A stretch of 39,030 nucleotides of DNA from Fundidesulfovibrio putealis DSM 16056 (GTDB lineage Bacteria > Desulfobacterota > Desulfovibrionia > Desulfovibrionales > Desulfovibrionaceae), in assembly GCF_000429325.1 (NCBI RefSeq), contig NZ_AUBQ01000020.1:1-39030 (forward strand). The letters run 5' to 3'. This document shows, piece after piece, positions 16,536 to 24,281 of this stretch; within the stretch, counting starts at the first letter, position 1; the number at the start of each line of letters is the position of its first letter. Under the pieces are notes generated by a model. The model did no database searches. It saw only the letters and a list, made by a program, of their open reading frames with translations, and had not been told where the DNA came from. The position numbers were made by a program, and so were the translations under genes.

Positions 16536-17933
16536 TCAGCAGAAGACGTCCCGGCGTCCCTGGTCCACCTTGTCGATGAGCCCCTTGGCCAGCTTGCCAA
16601 CGGCGGGGTCCATGTCTCCGAGTTCCTTGCTGATCACCCGCGCGCCTGAGGTCTTGGTGGCGTCCCCGGCGTAATCCAGCAGGTATTCCTCGAAAGAAGC
16701 CAGGGCGTTGGGGGCGCATTTACGCTTGATGAGTCCCGGCTTGGCCAGATCCATGAAGTCCTTGCCGGTGCGGCCAGTGCGGTAGCAGGCCGTGCAGAAG
16801 GACGGCACGAAGCCAAGCTCGGCCACGTCGCGCACCACCTCTTCCAAGCTGCGGTGGTCGCCCAACTGGAACTGCTGCGATTCGGCCACCTCGTTGTCGC
16901 TGTAGCCGCCGGGGTTGGTCCGGCTGCCCGCCGATATCTGGGAGACGCCCATGTCGAAGGTGGCACGGCGGATGTCCGCCGACTCGCGGGTGGACATGAT
17001 GATTCCCGTGTAGGGCACGGCCAGGCGCAGGATGGCCACCAGCTTCTTGAAGTCCGCGTCCGACACGGGATGCGGCGGCGCAGCGGCCACGTCGGAACCG
17101 AAGGCGGGCTCCATCCTGGGGACGCTTATGGTGTGGCAGCCGAAGCCGAAGGTCTTCTCCATGTGGGTTATGGTGTCCATCATGGCCAGCACCTCGAACT
17201 TCCAGTCAGCCAGACCGAAGAGCACGCCCATGCCCACGTCGTCGATGCCCGCCTCCATGGCTCTGTCGAACACGGTGGCGCGCCAGTCGAAGTCGCGCTT
17301 GCGTCCGGCCTTGTGCATCCTGGCGTAGGTTTCGCGGTGGTAGGTCTCCTGGAAGCACTGGTAGGTGCCGATTCCGGCGGCCTTGAGTTCCTTGAAGGTC
17401 TCCACGTCCAGCGGGGCCACGTTGGCGTTTATGCGCCGTATCTCGCCGTTGCCGGACTTGACGCTGTAAATGGTGTCGATGGATTTGAGGACGTAGCCGA
17501 AGCCCTCCTCCGGGTAGGATTCGCCCGCCACCAGCAGGATGCGCTTCTGTCCCTGCTGGATGAGGATTTCCGTCTCACGGGCGATTTCCTCCTGGGAGAG
17601 GGCGCGCCGCGCCAACTGCTTGTTGCTGACCCGGAATGCGCAATAGAGGCATTCGTTGGAGCACAGATTCGAGATGTAAAGCGGTGCGAAGAGCACCAGA
17701 CGGTTTCCGTAGATGTCCTCCTTGACGCGCCGGGCGGCCTCAAAGAGTTCGGCGGCCAGTTCCGGCGATTCCACGGAACACAGGGCCGCCACGTCACTGG
17801 CGTCCAGGCCGTTCATCTCAAGGCCTTTGGACAGTATCTCCCGTATCTGCCCGGCATCGACGGTGTCCGCCTTTGCAAGGGATGCGGCAATTTTGCCTTC
17901 GTCGAGCCAATGCGCAGAAGTATCCCCACCCAT
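16536..17933 (-). CDS. hydG: [FeFe] hydrogenase maturase HydG, radical SAM tyrosine lyase
   Basis: HydG splits tyrosine to p-cresol and dehydroglycine and turns the latter into CO and CN- on an auxiliary cluster, making the Fe(CO)2(CN) synthon. The product is 465 residues, typical for HydG. The N-terminal radical SAM motif is CSNECLYCAFR, and the C-terminal auxiliary-cluster region has FCTACYRTGRTG with a further cysteine in IKRKCAPNALASFEEYL. ATG 17933 has AGGAG 7 nt upstream and follows the regulator gene's stop by one base, so translation is coupled. The GTP-poor TIM barrel blocks (RRINANVAPLDVETFKEL, YQCFQETYHRETY) are all present. Confidence 0.96.
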   Translation of the reverse strand: MGGDTSAHWLDEGKIAASLAKADTVDAGQIREILSKGLEMNGLDASDVAALCSVESPELAAELFEAARRVKEDIYGNRLVLFAPLYISNLCSNECLYCAFRVSNKQLARRALSQEEIARETEILIQQGQKRILLVAGESYPEEGFGYVLKSIDTIYSVKSGNGEIRRINANVAPLDVETFKELKAAGIGTYQCFQETYHRETYARMHKAGRKRDFDWRATVFDRAMEAGIDDVGMGVLFGLADWKFEVLAMMDTITHMEKTFGFGCHTISVPRMEPAFGSDVAAAPPHPVSDADFKKLVAILRLAVPYTGIIMSTRESADIRRATFDMGVSQISAGSRTNPGGYSDNEVAESQQFQLGDHRSLEEVVRDVAELGFVPSFCTACYRTGRTGKDFMDLAKPGLIKRKCAPNALASFEEYLLDYAGDATKTSGARVISKELGDMDPAVGKLAKGLIDKVDQGRRDVFC

Positions 17934-17934
17934 G

Positions 17935-18210
17935 TCAGACTCCTTTGCCCCGGCAACGCCCGGGGCCGCCGAATAGCATTGTCCTGGCCTCCACCCCCGG
18001 GAGCATCCCGAGTTTACCCGTGAACGCCCCAAGCTCGTCCGTGTCTGCCTCCACGATCAGGGCGATGACGCTCGAACCGCACTCCCTGAAGGGCAGGCCG
18101 ATGCGCCCGTGAATCAATTCACCGTGTTCGCTGATGATTCTGTTGATGGATTCCGCCGAGTTTTCCCGGCTCTGGGCCATCACTGCCACGACTCCCACAC
18201 GCCGCTGCAT
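17935..18210 (-). CDS. TM1266-type iron-only hydrogenase system regulator (ACT-like)
   Basis: This small protein of 91 residues resembles the ACT/NikR-C-like family found beside [FeFe] hydrogenase maturation genes and named after Thermotoga TM1266. Its start RRVGVVAVMAQSRENSAESI and the segments HGRIGLPFRECG and VIALIVEADTDELGAFTGKL give the beta-alpha-beta-beta-alpha-beta layout of an ACT-like ligand-binding domain. No DNA-binding domain is present, so a direct repressor role is unproven. It ends one base before hydG and begins 22 bp after the gene upstream. The start ATG 18210 is preceded by a run of G that can serve as ribosome site. Assignment to the family is by recall of its pattern and context. 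Confidence 0.75.
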   Translation of the reverse strand: MQRRVGVVAVMAQSRENSAESINRIISEHGELIHGRIGLPFRECGSSVIALIVEADTDELGAFTGKLGMLPGVEARTMLFGGPGRCRGKGV

Positions 18211-18232
18211 GCCCCCCCCAAATGTAAGACGG

Positions 18233-18892
18233 TTAAAAGGCCCTCCCCAGAATGATTGAACGGTAGAGCCTGTCCGTGGGGCCGGTCCGCCTGGCCGCGA
18301 GGCCGACCCCGTTCAAACCGCGAAGGACTCTCCCCACTACTTTTCTGGCAGCCCTGAGCGCCTCCTGCGTCATTCCGAATCCGGTTTGCGTCCCGGTTTC
18401 CACCACATGGAACGTCACCTGCGCGGGGCCGGAGTCGATCAACGACAGCCGCGTCAGGGCCGCTCCCATCGCGTCCCTGAACAGGTCCAGGCCGCCGGAA
18501 AGCCCGCAGGCAAGGTTCAGGCCCGGCCAGTCGAACGACCAGACACTTCCGGGCCGACCGCCAAGCGAAGCCGCCAGGGCCACATGAACGTCGCAGGCCC
18601 TGTAGAGCCAGGCCTCGATGCCCCGGAAATCCCCGCCGCAGTACGCCAGCGTCACCTGCGGTCCCGGCTCGGACTGGAGCAGCGCGTCGATGACGCAGCA
18701 GCCCAGAGCCTTGTCCCCAAGCAGGATGTCGCCGAACCCCAGGACGCAGCCGGTCGGCTTGACGTTCGGGAGAGCACTCCCTTCGTCGACAGGTAGAGGA
18801 GTCAAGCCCGGATAAGCGCTCATGGAGCAGGTGTCGGCGTGAACTGTTTCGCGGTCGCAATGGCAGGTGCTTTCTGTCTTCCCAGGTCCCAT
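18233..18892 (-). CDS. HycI/HybD-fold protein lacking the metal ligands of hydrogenase maturation proteases
   Basis: The first gene of the hydrogenase operon encodes 219 residues. GFGDILLGDKALGCCVIDAL and the later GGDFRGIEAWLY align with the start of hydrogenase maturation endopeptidases (GxGNxLxxDEAxG...GG...G). Those enzymes bind the nickel of immature [NiFe] hydrogenases with a Glu, an Asp and a His. Here the Glu position is Lys (GDKALG), the Asp region reads ALAASLGG, and no equivalent His is obvious, so proteolysis seems lost. [FeFe] hydrogenases need no such cleavage. The role is unknown; it may be a structural or metal-sensing derivative. ATG 18892 has AGAGGG upstream; the ATG at 18823 has none. 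Some other use of the fold is possible. Confidence 0.6.
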   Translation of the reverse strand: MGPGKTESTCHCDRETVHADTCSMSAYPGLTPLPVDEGSALPNVKPTGCVLGFGDILLGDKALGCCVIDALLQSEPGPQVTLAYCGGDFRGIEAWLYRACDVHVALAASLGGRPGSVWSFDWPGLNLACGLSGGLDLFRDAMGAALTRLSLIDSGPAQVTFHVVETGTQTGFGMTQEALRAARKVVGRVLRGLNGVGLAARRTGPTDRLYRSIILGRAF

Positions 18893-18911
18893 GATTGCCC
18901 TCTTGACATAC

Positions 18912-18949
18912 GTATTACGAAAACATGCTACTTATGTCTTTGGTTACAC
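18912..18949. promoter_or_regulatory. Candidate metalloregulator operator 1 (inverted repeat, 24-bp spacer)
   Basis: GTATTAC (18912-18918) and GTTACAC (18943-18949, reverse complement GTGTAAC) form an inverted repeat of consensus GTGTWAC with a 24-bp spacer. It overlaps the -10 of the presumed hydrogenase promoter. The half-site resembles the GTGTTAC/GTAACAC half-sites I recall for NikR in deltaproteobacteria, but those are spaced 13-14 bp. The identity of the binding protein is inference. Confidence 0.4.
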
Positions 18950-18959
18950 CTCATGTCAA
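18930..18959 (-). promoter_or_regulatory. Putative promoter of the [FeFe] hydrogenase operon
   Basis: On the minus strand TTGACA (18954-18959) is followed after 18 bp by ATAAGT (18930-18935). The first gene of the operon starts 38 bp downstream at 18892. A perfect -35 and the right distance to the operon start support it; the -10 is imperfect. Confidence 0.5.
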
Positions 18960-19036
18960 CCTGGGTGCGCGCGGGAAGCCGAAAAAAGCTGTTTGTTGTC
19001 AGTGTATTGTACTCCATGATTAAATTATTGAAAATC

Positions 19037-19074
19037 GTGTAACCATTGACAGCAAATAATAAGATTAGTAACAC
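19037..19074. promoter_or_regulatory. Candidate metalloregulator operator 2 (inverted repeat, 24-bp spacer)
   Basis: GTGTAAC (19037-19043) and GTAACAC (19068-19074) form an inverted repeat with the same 24-bp spacer as operator 1, covering the presumed -35 and -10 of the TonB receptor gene. A further GTAACAC lies at 19083-19089. The matching geometry at two promoters argues against chance. Confidence 0.45.
19046..19074 (+). promoter_or_regulatory. Putative promoter of the TonB receptor operon
   Basis: TTGACA (19046-19051) and TAACAC (19069-19074) with a 17-bp spacer in a markedly AT-rich stretch, about 115 bp before the receptor ATG. The -10 coincides with one half-site of operator 2, which would suit repression. 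Confidence 0.45.
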
Positions 19075-19197
19075 GAGCCTTCGTAACACGAAAGATGAAA
19101 ACATACCTATACGGTTCCACCGGGACCGTCCGGGAGCTTCGATTGTGTCGTCCATCCACCAGAGGCTCAAACTCCAACACCTGACGAAGGAACCCAC

Positions 19198-21216
19198 ATG
19201 AACACCCGTCTCGCAGTCGTGCTGGCTCTCCTGGTCCTGACGGTCTGTCCCGGCCTTGCATCAGCCCAGGACACCCAAAAGGACAAAGGGTCCGAAGTGA
19301 CCATGGAAGAGGTCAAGGTTGTCGCCCCCCCCATCATCGAGGGCAACCAGGTAGACCGGTACGCAGGCCAGACGACCACCGTCACCAAGGAGCAGGTGTC
19401 GGACATGAACGCGCCGGACATGACCTCGGCGCTCAGGCGCACTCCCGGCGTGACCATGTCCCGCTACAACGTGATCGGTTCCTACGGCGGGGCTGAAGGC
19501 GGCGGCGTGTTCGTCCGGGGTATGGGAACCAGTCGCCCCGGCTCCGAGCTGATGACCCAGGTGGACGGAGCGCCTGCGTACATGGGCCTGTGGAACCACC
19601 CGCTCATCGACTTCTTGAGCGTGGACCCGGCCTACAGCATCCGTATTTACAAAGGTGCCCAGCCCTTAAGCAGCTTCAACAACGCGTTCGTTGCTTTGGA
19701 CGTGACACCCAAGCGGGTGGAGAAAGAAGGGTTCTTCACCAAGGGAACCGGCCAGTACGGCAGCTTCAACACCTGGATGCAGACTGCCGAGCACGGCGGC
19801 AAAGTCGGTGACTTCGACTACTACGTGGGCCAAAGCTTCCGCAGTTCCGACGGCCACCGCCCCAACTCAGACGGACGCCTGGCGGCGTATTACGGCCTCG
19901 CCGGGTACAAGCTGAATGACAATCTGGAAGTCACCGGCACCATCCTGCACACCGACAACTACGCCAACGACCCCGGTCCGGAAGGCCAGCCGCAGAACCG
20001 CAGTGGCCTGTACACCACACAGTTCACCCACGGCGTGGTCACCCTGGCGGACAATTTCGAGTGGGGCAAAGGCCACCTCAAGCTCTACGCCAACAGCGGC
20101 ACCGGCTACTGGTACAACCAGACGGGCACGGCCAACGACACCCTGTCCGATTCCGTCCTTTACGGCGGACGCCTCCGGCACACCTTCAACTTCTGGAAGG
20201 GAGGCGAAATCCTCGCGGGCGCGGACCTGGACTTCATGAGCGGGCACGCCACGTTCACCAACGACCTGACCGTGCGCCTGGCCCGCCTAGGCGCGCTGAC
20301 CTATCCCGTCATCGCCAACAACCCCCAGGCGGAATTCCCCTGGCGCACCTGGAGCATCTTCACCCCGTACATGGGCGTCTCCCAGAAGTTCGGCGAAGGC
20401 GACAAGGACAAGAACAGAGACGACTGGTACATCATCCCTTCGGGCGGCGTGCGCCTCTACACGCACAGCGAGTTTCCCACCGAATGGTCGCCCCAGGCAG
20501 GCCTGGTTCTCGGCTGGAAAGGGCTTGAGGTGCATGGCAGCTACTCTCGCGGCGTGAGCTATCCGGGCCTCAACGTGGCCATCTTCTCGGCCAACGTCAT
20601 CCCGGCCCTGGGACAGCGCTGGAGAGACCTCAAGGCGGAAGTCACCAACCACTTCGAGGCAGGCGCTTCCTATGCTTACGAGGACAAGGCCAAACTGGAC
20701 GTAACCTTCTACTCGGACCACGGCACGAACCGCTACGTCATGTACCCCGCCACCGGTGCGCCCCAAGGGTTCGCCAACATCGCAAACTTCACTCTCCAGG
20801 GCGTCGAGTCCACCATCACCGTAACCCCCATGAAGAACCTGTCGCTTTTCGCGGGCATGAACTTTCTGAACACCGACCCCGATTCCATGCCGTACTCGCC
20901 CAAGTGGACTTTGAGTTTCGGCGCGAACTATCTGTTCCTGGACCACTTCAAGATCTCCGCCGATGCCCAGTATGTCGACCAGCAGTATGTCCTGTCTCAG
21001 GCCCGCAGGCTCAACACCTACAACACCAGCAAGGTGGACGCCTTCTGGCTGGTGAACGCCAAGTTCTCCTACCTCTTCCAATTCGAGACCTGGAAAAAGA
21101 CCGACGCCGAAGTGTTCGTGGCCGTGAACAACATCACCAACAGCTTCTACAAGTATCGCCCCGGATACCCCATGCCGCCGACCTCGGTCATGGGCGGGCT
21201 TTCCGTAAGCTTCTAG
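19198..21216 (+). CDS. TonB-dependent outer-membrane receptor, probably for a metal or metal chelate
   Basis: The 672-residue protein has a signal peptide (residues 1-23, ending GLASA-QD), a TonB-box-like segment (MEEVKVVAPP), a plug domain with DMTSALRRTPGVTMSRYNV, GGGVFVRGMG and MTQVDGAPAY, then a beta-barrel ending in LSVSF with the C-terminal phenylalanine of outer-membrane proteins. It would import a substrate too large or rare for porins, using energy from TonB. A dedicated TonB is encoded at 25105-26043. The ATG at 19198 follows AAGGA. The location beside nik genes and nikR suggests nickel or a nickel chelate; cobalamin or siderophore cannot be excluded. Two shared operator-like sites lie upstream. 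Confidence 0.9.
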   Translation: MNTRLAVVLALLVLTVCPGLASAQDTQKDKGSEVTMEEVKVVAPPIIEGNQVDRYAGQTTTVTKEQVSDMNAPDMTSALRRTPGVTMSRYNVIGSYGGAEGGGVFVRGMGTSRPGSELMTQVDGAPAYMGLWNHPLIDFLSVDPAYSIRIYKGAQPLSSFNNAFVALDVTPKRVEKEGFFTKGTGQYGSFNTWMQTAEHGGKVGDFDYYVGQSFRSSDGHRPNSDGRLAAYYGLAGYKLNDNLEVTGTILHTDNYANDPGPEGQPQNRSGLYTTQFTHGVVTLADNFEWGKGHLKLYANSGTGYWYNQTGTANDTLSDSVLYGGRLRHTFNFWKGGEILAGADLDFMSGHATFTNDLTVRLARLGALTYPVIANNPQAEFPWRTWSIFTPYMGVSQKFGEGDKDKNRDDWYIIPSGGVRLYTHSEFPTEWSPQAGLVLGWKGLEVHGSYSRGVSYPGLNVAIFSANVIPALGQRWRDLKAEVTNHFEAGASYAYEDKAKLDVTFYSDHGTNRYVMYPATGAPQGFANIANFTLQGVESTITVTPMKNLSLFAGMNFLNTDPDSMPYSPKWTLSFGANYLFLDHFKISADAQYVDQQYVLSQARRLNTYNTSKVDAFWLVNAKFSYLFQFETWKKTDAEVFVAVNNITNSFYKYRPGYPMPPTSVMGGLSVSF

Positions 21217-21235
21217 CTCCGCTCCACCCAACCCC

Positions 21236-21265
21236 GAGAGGCCTGGGCGCACGTCCGGGCCTCTC
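21236..21265 (+). terminator. Strong hairpin after the receptor gene, possible attenuator
   Basis: GAGAGGCC (21236-21243) pairs perfectly with GGCCTCTC (21258-21265), with further GC pairs inside. No run of T follows, so it may slow or trim the message rather than end it. The methyltransferase gene starts 17 bp later, so partial read-through from the receptor gene is likely. Confidence 0.5.
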
Positions 21266-21282
21266 CAGATTTGGAGAATCAC

Positions 21283-21984
21283 ATGGCGCAGAATACGGAC
21301 GTACAGGCCGGGTTCGAGAAGTGGCGGGTGTTCGAGAAGGCACGCAAAGCCAACCGCATGCACCACGCCGAAGCCTATGACACGCTGCTGCATACGCTCG
21401 CGGAAACCTTCAACCAGCCGCCGCGCATTCTCGATTTGGGGTGCGGCGACGCCAGGGACGTGGCCAGGGTGCTGCGCTTTGTCCCTGTGAGATCCTACTC
21501 CGGCGTGGACAACGACGCGGACGTGCTGGAGCGGGCGCGCGGATCGCTTTCTGGCGTGGGTGTTCCCGTGGACCTCAAGCTCGGGGGGTATGAAGAAGCA
21601 CTCAGCCAGCAGCCCGGATCATATGACGTGATCTGGCTGGGACTCTTTCTGCACCACCTGCCGCGCGCGCGGAAGGAAGCGTTCTTCACCCGGGCGCGTA
21701 CGCTCCTGCGCCCTGGCGGAGCCGTGATCGCGCACGACCCCGTCCTGGAGGACGGAGAAAGCCGCCAGGAGTACATTGCACGCATATCCAAGTCCTGCCG
21801 TTCGGGATGGCCCGAACTTACCAACGACGAAAAGGACATGATGACCCGGCACTGGGGACAGCATGGTCATCAGGAAAGCGCCGCGACGCTTGGAGCTATT
21901 GCCCTCAACGCAGGCTTCTCCAGCTTCGAGGAACTGTGGGCCGATGCCGACCGCTTTTATGCCGTGCTGGTGTTTTGGAACTGA
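21283..21984 (+). CDS. Class I SAM-dependent methyltransferase (island methyltransferase 1)
   Basis: The 233-residue protein has the SAM-binding motif I ILDLGCGDARDV, an acidic motif II in YSGVDNDADVL, motif DVIWLGLFLHHL and LLRPGGAVIAHDPVL, the usual Rossmann-type methyltransferase sequence order. It is cytoplasmic. The start ATG 21283 has GGAG upstream. It follows the TonB receptor by 66 bp and precedes a second, different methyltransferase by 59 bp, in the same direction as the transporter genes, so it belongs to the metal-import operon. The substrate is unknown; a small-molecule metal chelator would fit the context, but nothing in the sequence proves it. Confidence 0.85.
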   Translation: MAQNTDVQAGFEKWRVFEKARKANRMHHAEAYDTLLHTLAETFNQPPRILDLGCGDARDVARVLRFVPVRSYSGVDNDADVLERARGSLSGVGVPVDLKLGGYEEALSQQPGSYDVIWLGLFLHHLPRARKEAFFTRARTLLRPGGAVIAHDPVLEDGESRQEYIARISKSCRSGWPELTNDEKDMMTRHWGQHGHQESAATLGAIALNAGFSSFEELWADADRFYAVLVFWN

Positions 21985-22043
21985 CCGGGTTGGTTTTATT
22001 TTTTAGTGTCTCGTGCTATCGTGACTGCTCAAAGGGGGAACGC

Positions 22044-22658
22044 ATGAGCGATCCAAGAGCGGCATTTTTCGACGAACGCGCCAAACAGTGGGAAACGAAC
22101 TGTTACCCGGACAACGTCCGGGAGCGCCTGTGGCCTATGGTCGAATCACTGGGGCTTCCCAGGGGCGGGGTTGTCCTGGACATGGGCTCCGGGCCGGGAA
22201 CGATTTTGCCATACGAACGCAGGGCAGTTGGGCCCGGCGGGGTCATCTTCTCCTTCGACGTCTCTTTCGAGATGATGCGTCAGGCCATTGCCAAGGAACC
22301 GGGCGGGAGCATGTGCCGCATGCAGGCCACGGCCATGTTTCTGCCCCTCAAGGATGCCTCCTTCGATGCCCTGGTCTGTTTCGCGGCCTTCCCTCATTTC
22401 TGCGACAAGCCTGCCGCCATGGCGGAAATGGCCCGTGTTGCCAGGCCTGGAGCGACGCTTTTCATCGCCCACCTGTTGAGCCGCGAAGAACTCATGCGCC
22501 ATCACGGCGGGCATCCTGCCGTGGCAAATGACTGCCTGCCTGACGAAGCCGCCATGCGGGAGCTGTTCCAGAGCGCAGGTTTCGACGAACCGGACATCAT
22601 CGACATGCCGGGCCGGTATTTGGCCAAGGCCCGCAAACGCACGGCAGGAACCGCATGA
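22044..22658 (+). CDS. Class I SAM-dependent methyltransferase (island methyltransferase 2)
   Basis: The 204-residue protein has VLDMGSGPGTIL as motif I, FSFDVSFEMM as motif II, ATAMFLPLKDASFDALVCF and VARPGATLFIAH in a UbiE/Methyltransferase-11-like layout. The ATG at 22044 follows AAAGGGGG. Its stop overlaps the start of the metal-binding protein gene (ATGA at 22655), so the two are translated together. The sequence is not close to methyltransferase 1, so this is not a simple tandem duplication. C22 near TNCYPDN and a His/Cys cluster (FPHFCDKP) are notable but not a known metal site. Substrate unknown. Confidence 0.85.
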   Translation: MSDPRAAFFDERAKQWETNCYPDNVRERLWPMVESLGLPRGGVVLDMGSGPGTILPYERRAVGPGGVIFSFDVSFEMMRQAIAKEPGGSMCRMQATAMFLPLKDASFDALVCFAAFPHFCDKPAAMAEMARVARPGATLFIAHLLSREELMRHHGGHPAVANDCLPDEAAMRELFQSAGFDEPDIIDMPGRYLAKARKRTAGTA

Positions 22659-23476
22659 CTCCGTTCATCAGGCTGCTGGCTGTTCTTCTGTCCCTGTCCG
22701 TGCCCGCCCTGGCGCAGGACCGGTTGGAGGTCATGGCCGGGACTTCCCTCATCGAAGACATCGTTACCGACCTGGGCGGCTCGCGCGTCGCGGTGAAGAC
22801 CATCATCCCCGCCGCAGCCTGCCCCGGACACTACGACATCCGCACCTCCGACGTGGCCTATCTGGCGCAGGCCAGGATCATTCTCCTGCACGACTGGCAG
22901 GAGCGCATGCCCGCGATGGTCTCCATTCTGGACGCAGTCTCGGGGGCCAGGGAGCGCGCCGTGGTGGTCCAGGTTAAGGGCAACTGGATGGTCCCGGATC
23001 GTCAGGTCGAAGCCGTCAGGGCCGTGGAGTCGATCCTGGAGCGTGTTGATCCAGGCCACGCCGCTGCGTATCGCGAAAAGTCGCTGGACCGGCTGCGGAT
23101 GGTGGAGGCTGCCGGAGAGAGGATGCGAGAACGGATGAAACAGGCGGGGCTTCTGAACACCCCCGTGATGTGCGACGTGATGCAACGTCCGTTCGTGGAG
23201 TTGTTGGGACTTGCGGTGGTGGCCGACTATGGCCGCTTCGAGGAGATGGGGCCGGAGGCCTTGGCCAAGGCCCTGAACGCCGCCAAGGCGGCGGGCGCGC
23301 GCCTTGTGCTTGACAATATGCAGTCCACCGGTGCGGCGGGCAAGGCGCTGGCCGACGACCTGGGCGCGGCCCATGCGACGCTGTCCAATTTTCCGGGCGG
23401 GTATCCCGGGGCGGACACCTGGGAGGCGGCGGTCTCCAAGAATGTGGACCTCATTCTGGCGGCGCTGGGTAAATGA
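22655..23476 (+). CDS. ZnuA/TroA-like periplasmic metal-binding protein
   Basis: The 273-residue protein is a cluster A-I metal-binding lipoprotein-type relative with a plain signal peptide (residues 1-21, ending ALAQ). The first metal-ligand region is recognisable: CPGHYDIRTSD with His59, then LHDWQERM. It lacks the His-rich loop seen in zinc-specific ZnuA. CDVMQRPFVELLG and LVLDNMQSTG occupy the positions of the later ligands without the usual histidines, so specificity is likely altered. Together with the next two genes it forms a complete ABC importer. ATGA overlaps on both sides (22655 and 23473) show tight translational coupling. A nickel chelate, cobalt or heme-like ligand is possible; zinc is less likely. 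Confidence 0.8.
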   Translation: MTPFIRLLAVLLSLSVPALAQDRLEVMAGTSLIEDIVTDLGGSRVAVKTIIPAAACPGHYDIRTSDVAYLAQARIILLHDWQERMPAMVSILDAVSGARERAVVVQVKGNWMVPDRQVEAVRAVESILERVDPGHAAAYREKSLDRLRMVEAAGERMRERMKQAGLLNTPVMCDVMQRPFVELLGLAVVADYGRFEEMGPEALAKALNAAKAAGARLVLDNMQSTGAAGKALADDLGAAHATLSNFPGGYPGADTWEAAVSKNVDLILAALGK

Positions 23477-24273
23477 ACGCCGTAGCCAGTGGCAGCCTGG
23501 GGCATCCCGTCGCGGCTTTGCATTCCGTGCGGATACTGCGGCGCGGCATCCTGGCATTGGACATCGAGCATCTTGAGATCGCCGAGGGGGAGTGCCTGGG
23601 AGTGATCGGCCCCAACGGGGCGGGCAAAAGCACCTTGCTGGCCGCGCTTGCCGGGCTGTTGCGGCCCGACTCGGGGCACATTGAGTTCTTCGGCAAAGCC
23701 TTGGACAGCGCAAGCGCCACGGCGCTTCGCAAACGTGTCGCCACAGTCGCGCAGTTGGCCGCTGTGGACCCGAGGCTTCCCATCACGGTGCTGGAATCGG
23801 TGATGACCGGCGGGTTCGGGCGGCTCGGCCTCTGGAAAAGGGCAGGCCGGGAGCTTGCGGCCAAGGCCACGCAGATGCTGGAGTTGACAGGCATCGCGCA
23901 TCTGTCCGACCGGCCCCTGGGCCTGGTGTCTGGAGGCGAACGCCAGAGGACAGCCGTGGCCAGGGCGCTCACCCAGGAGCCGGACATCCTGCTCCTGGAC
24001 GAACCCACTTCGGCGCTGGACTGGAAGTCGCAGCGCGAGGTGTTGGCCCTCATCCGCGACATCCATGCGCGACTCGGCCTGACGGTCGTCCTGGTCACGC
24101 ACGACCTGAACGCCCTTCCGGGAATGTGCGACCGCGTGGCCTACATACAGGGCGGAGCGATCAGCTGGCTGGGACCCTCCGCCGAAGCGCTCGATCCAGA
24201 GCGCCTTTCCGAACTCTACGGCACGACATTCACCGTGCTCGACCACGGCGGCCTGCCCGTGGTCCTGTTCTGA
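23473..24273 (+). CDS. ZnuC-like ABC transporter ATPase
   Basis: This cytoplasmic ATPase of 266 residues drives the importer with the binding protein before it and the permease after it. Walker A GPNGAGKSTLL, Q-loop VAQLAAVDPRLP, signature LVSGGERQRTAVARAL, Walker B ILLLDEPTSALD and the H-loop LVTHDLNA are all present. It overlaps the binding-protein gene by 4 bp. The C-terminal end (LYGTTFTVLDHGGLPVVLF) is typical of manganese/zinc/iron-chelate ATPases. Confidence 0.9.
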   Translation: MNAVASGSLGHPVAALHSVRILRRGILALDIEHLEIAEGECLGVIGPNGAGKSTLLAALAGLLRPDSGHIEFFGKALDSASATALRKRVATVAQLAAVDPRLPITVLESVMTGGFGRLGLWKRAGRELAAKATQMLELTGIAHLSDRPLGLVSGGERQRTAVARALTQEPDILLLDEPTSALDWKSQREVLALIRDIHARLGLTVVLVTHDLNALPGMCDRVAYIQGGAISWLGPSAEALDPERLSELYGTTFTVLDHGGLPVVLF

Positions 24274-24281
24274 GCATCCTC

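Noticed and set aside
19083-19089. Third operator with GTAACAC as a half-site
   Set aside because: No partner at 13-14 or 24 bp spacing could be found, so it is only mentioned with operator 2.
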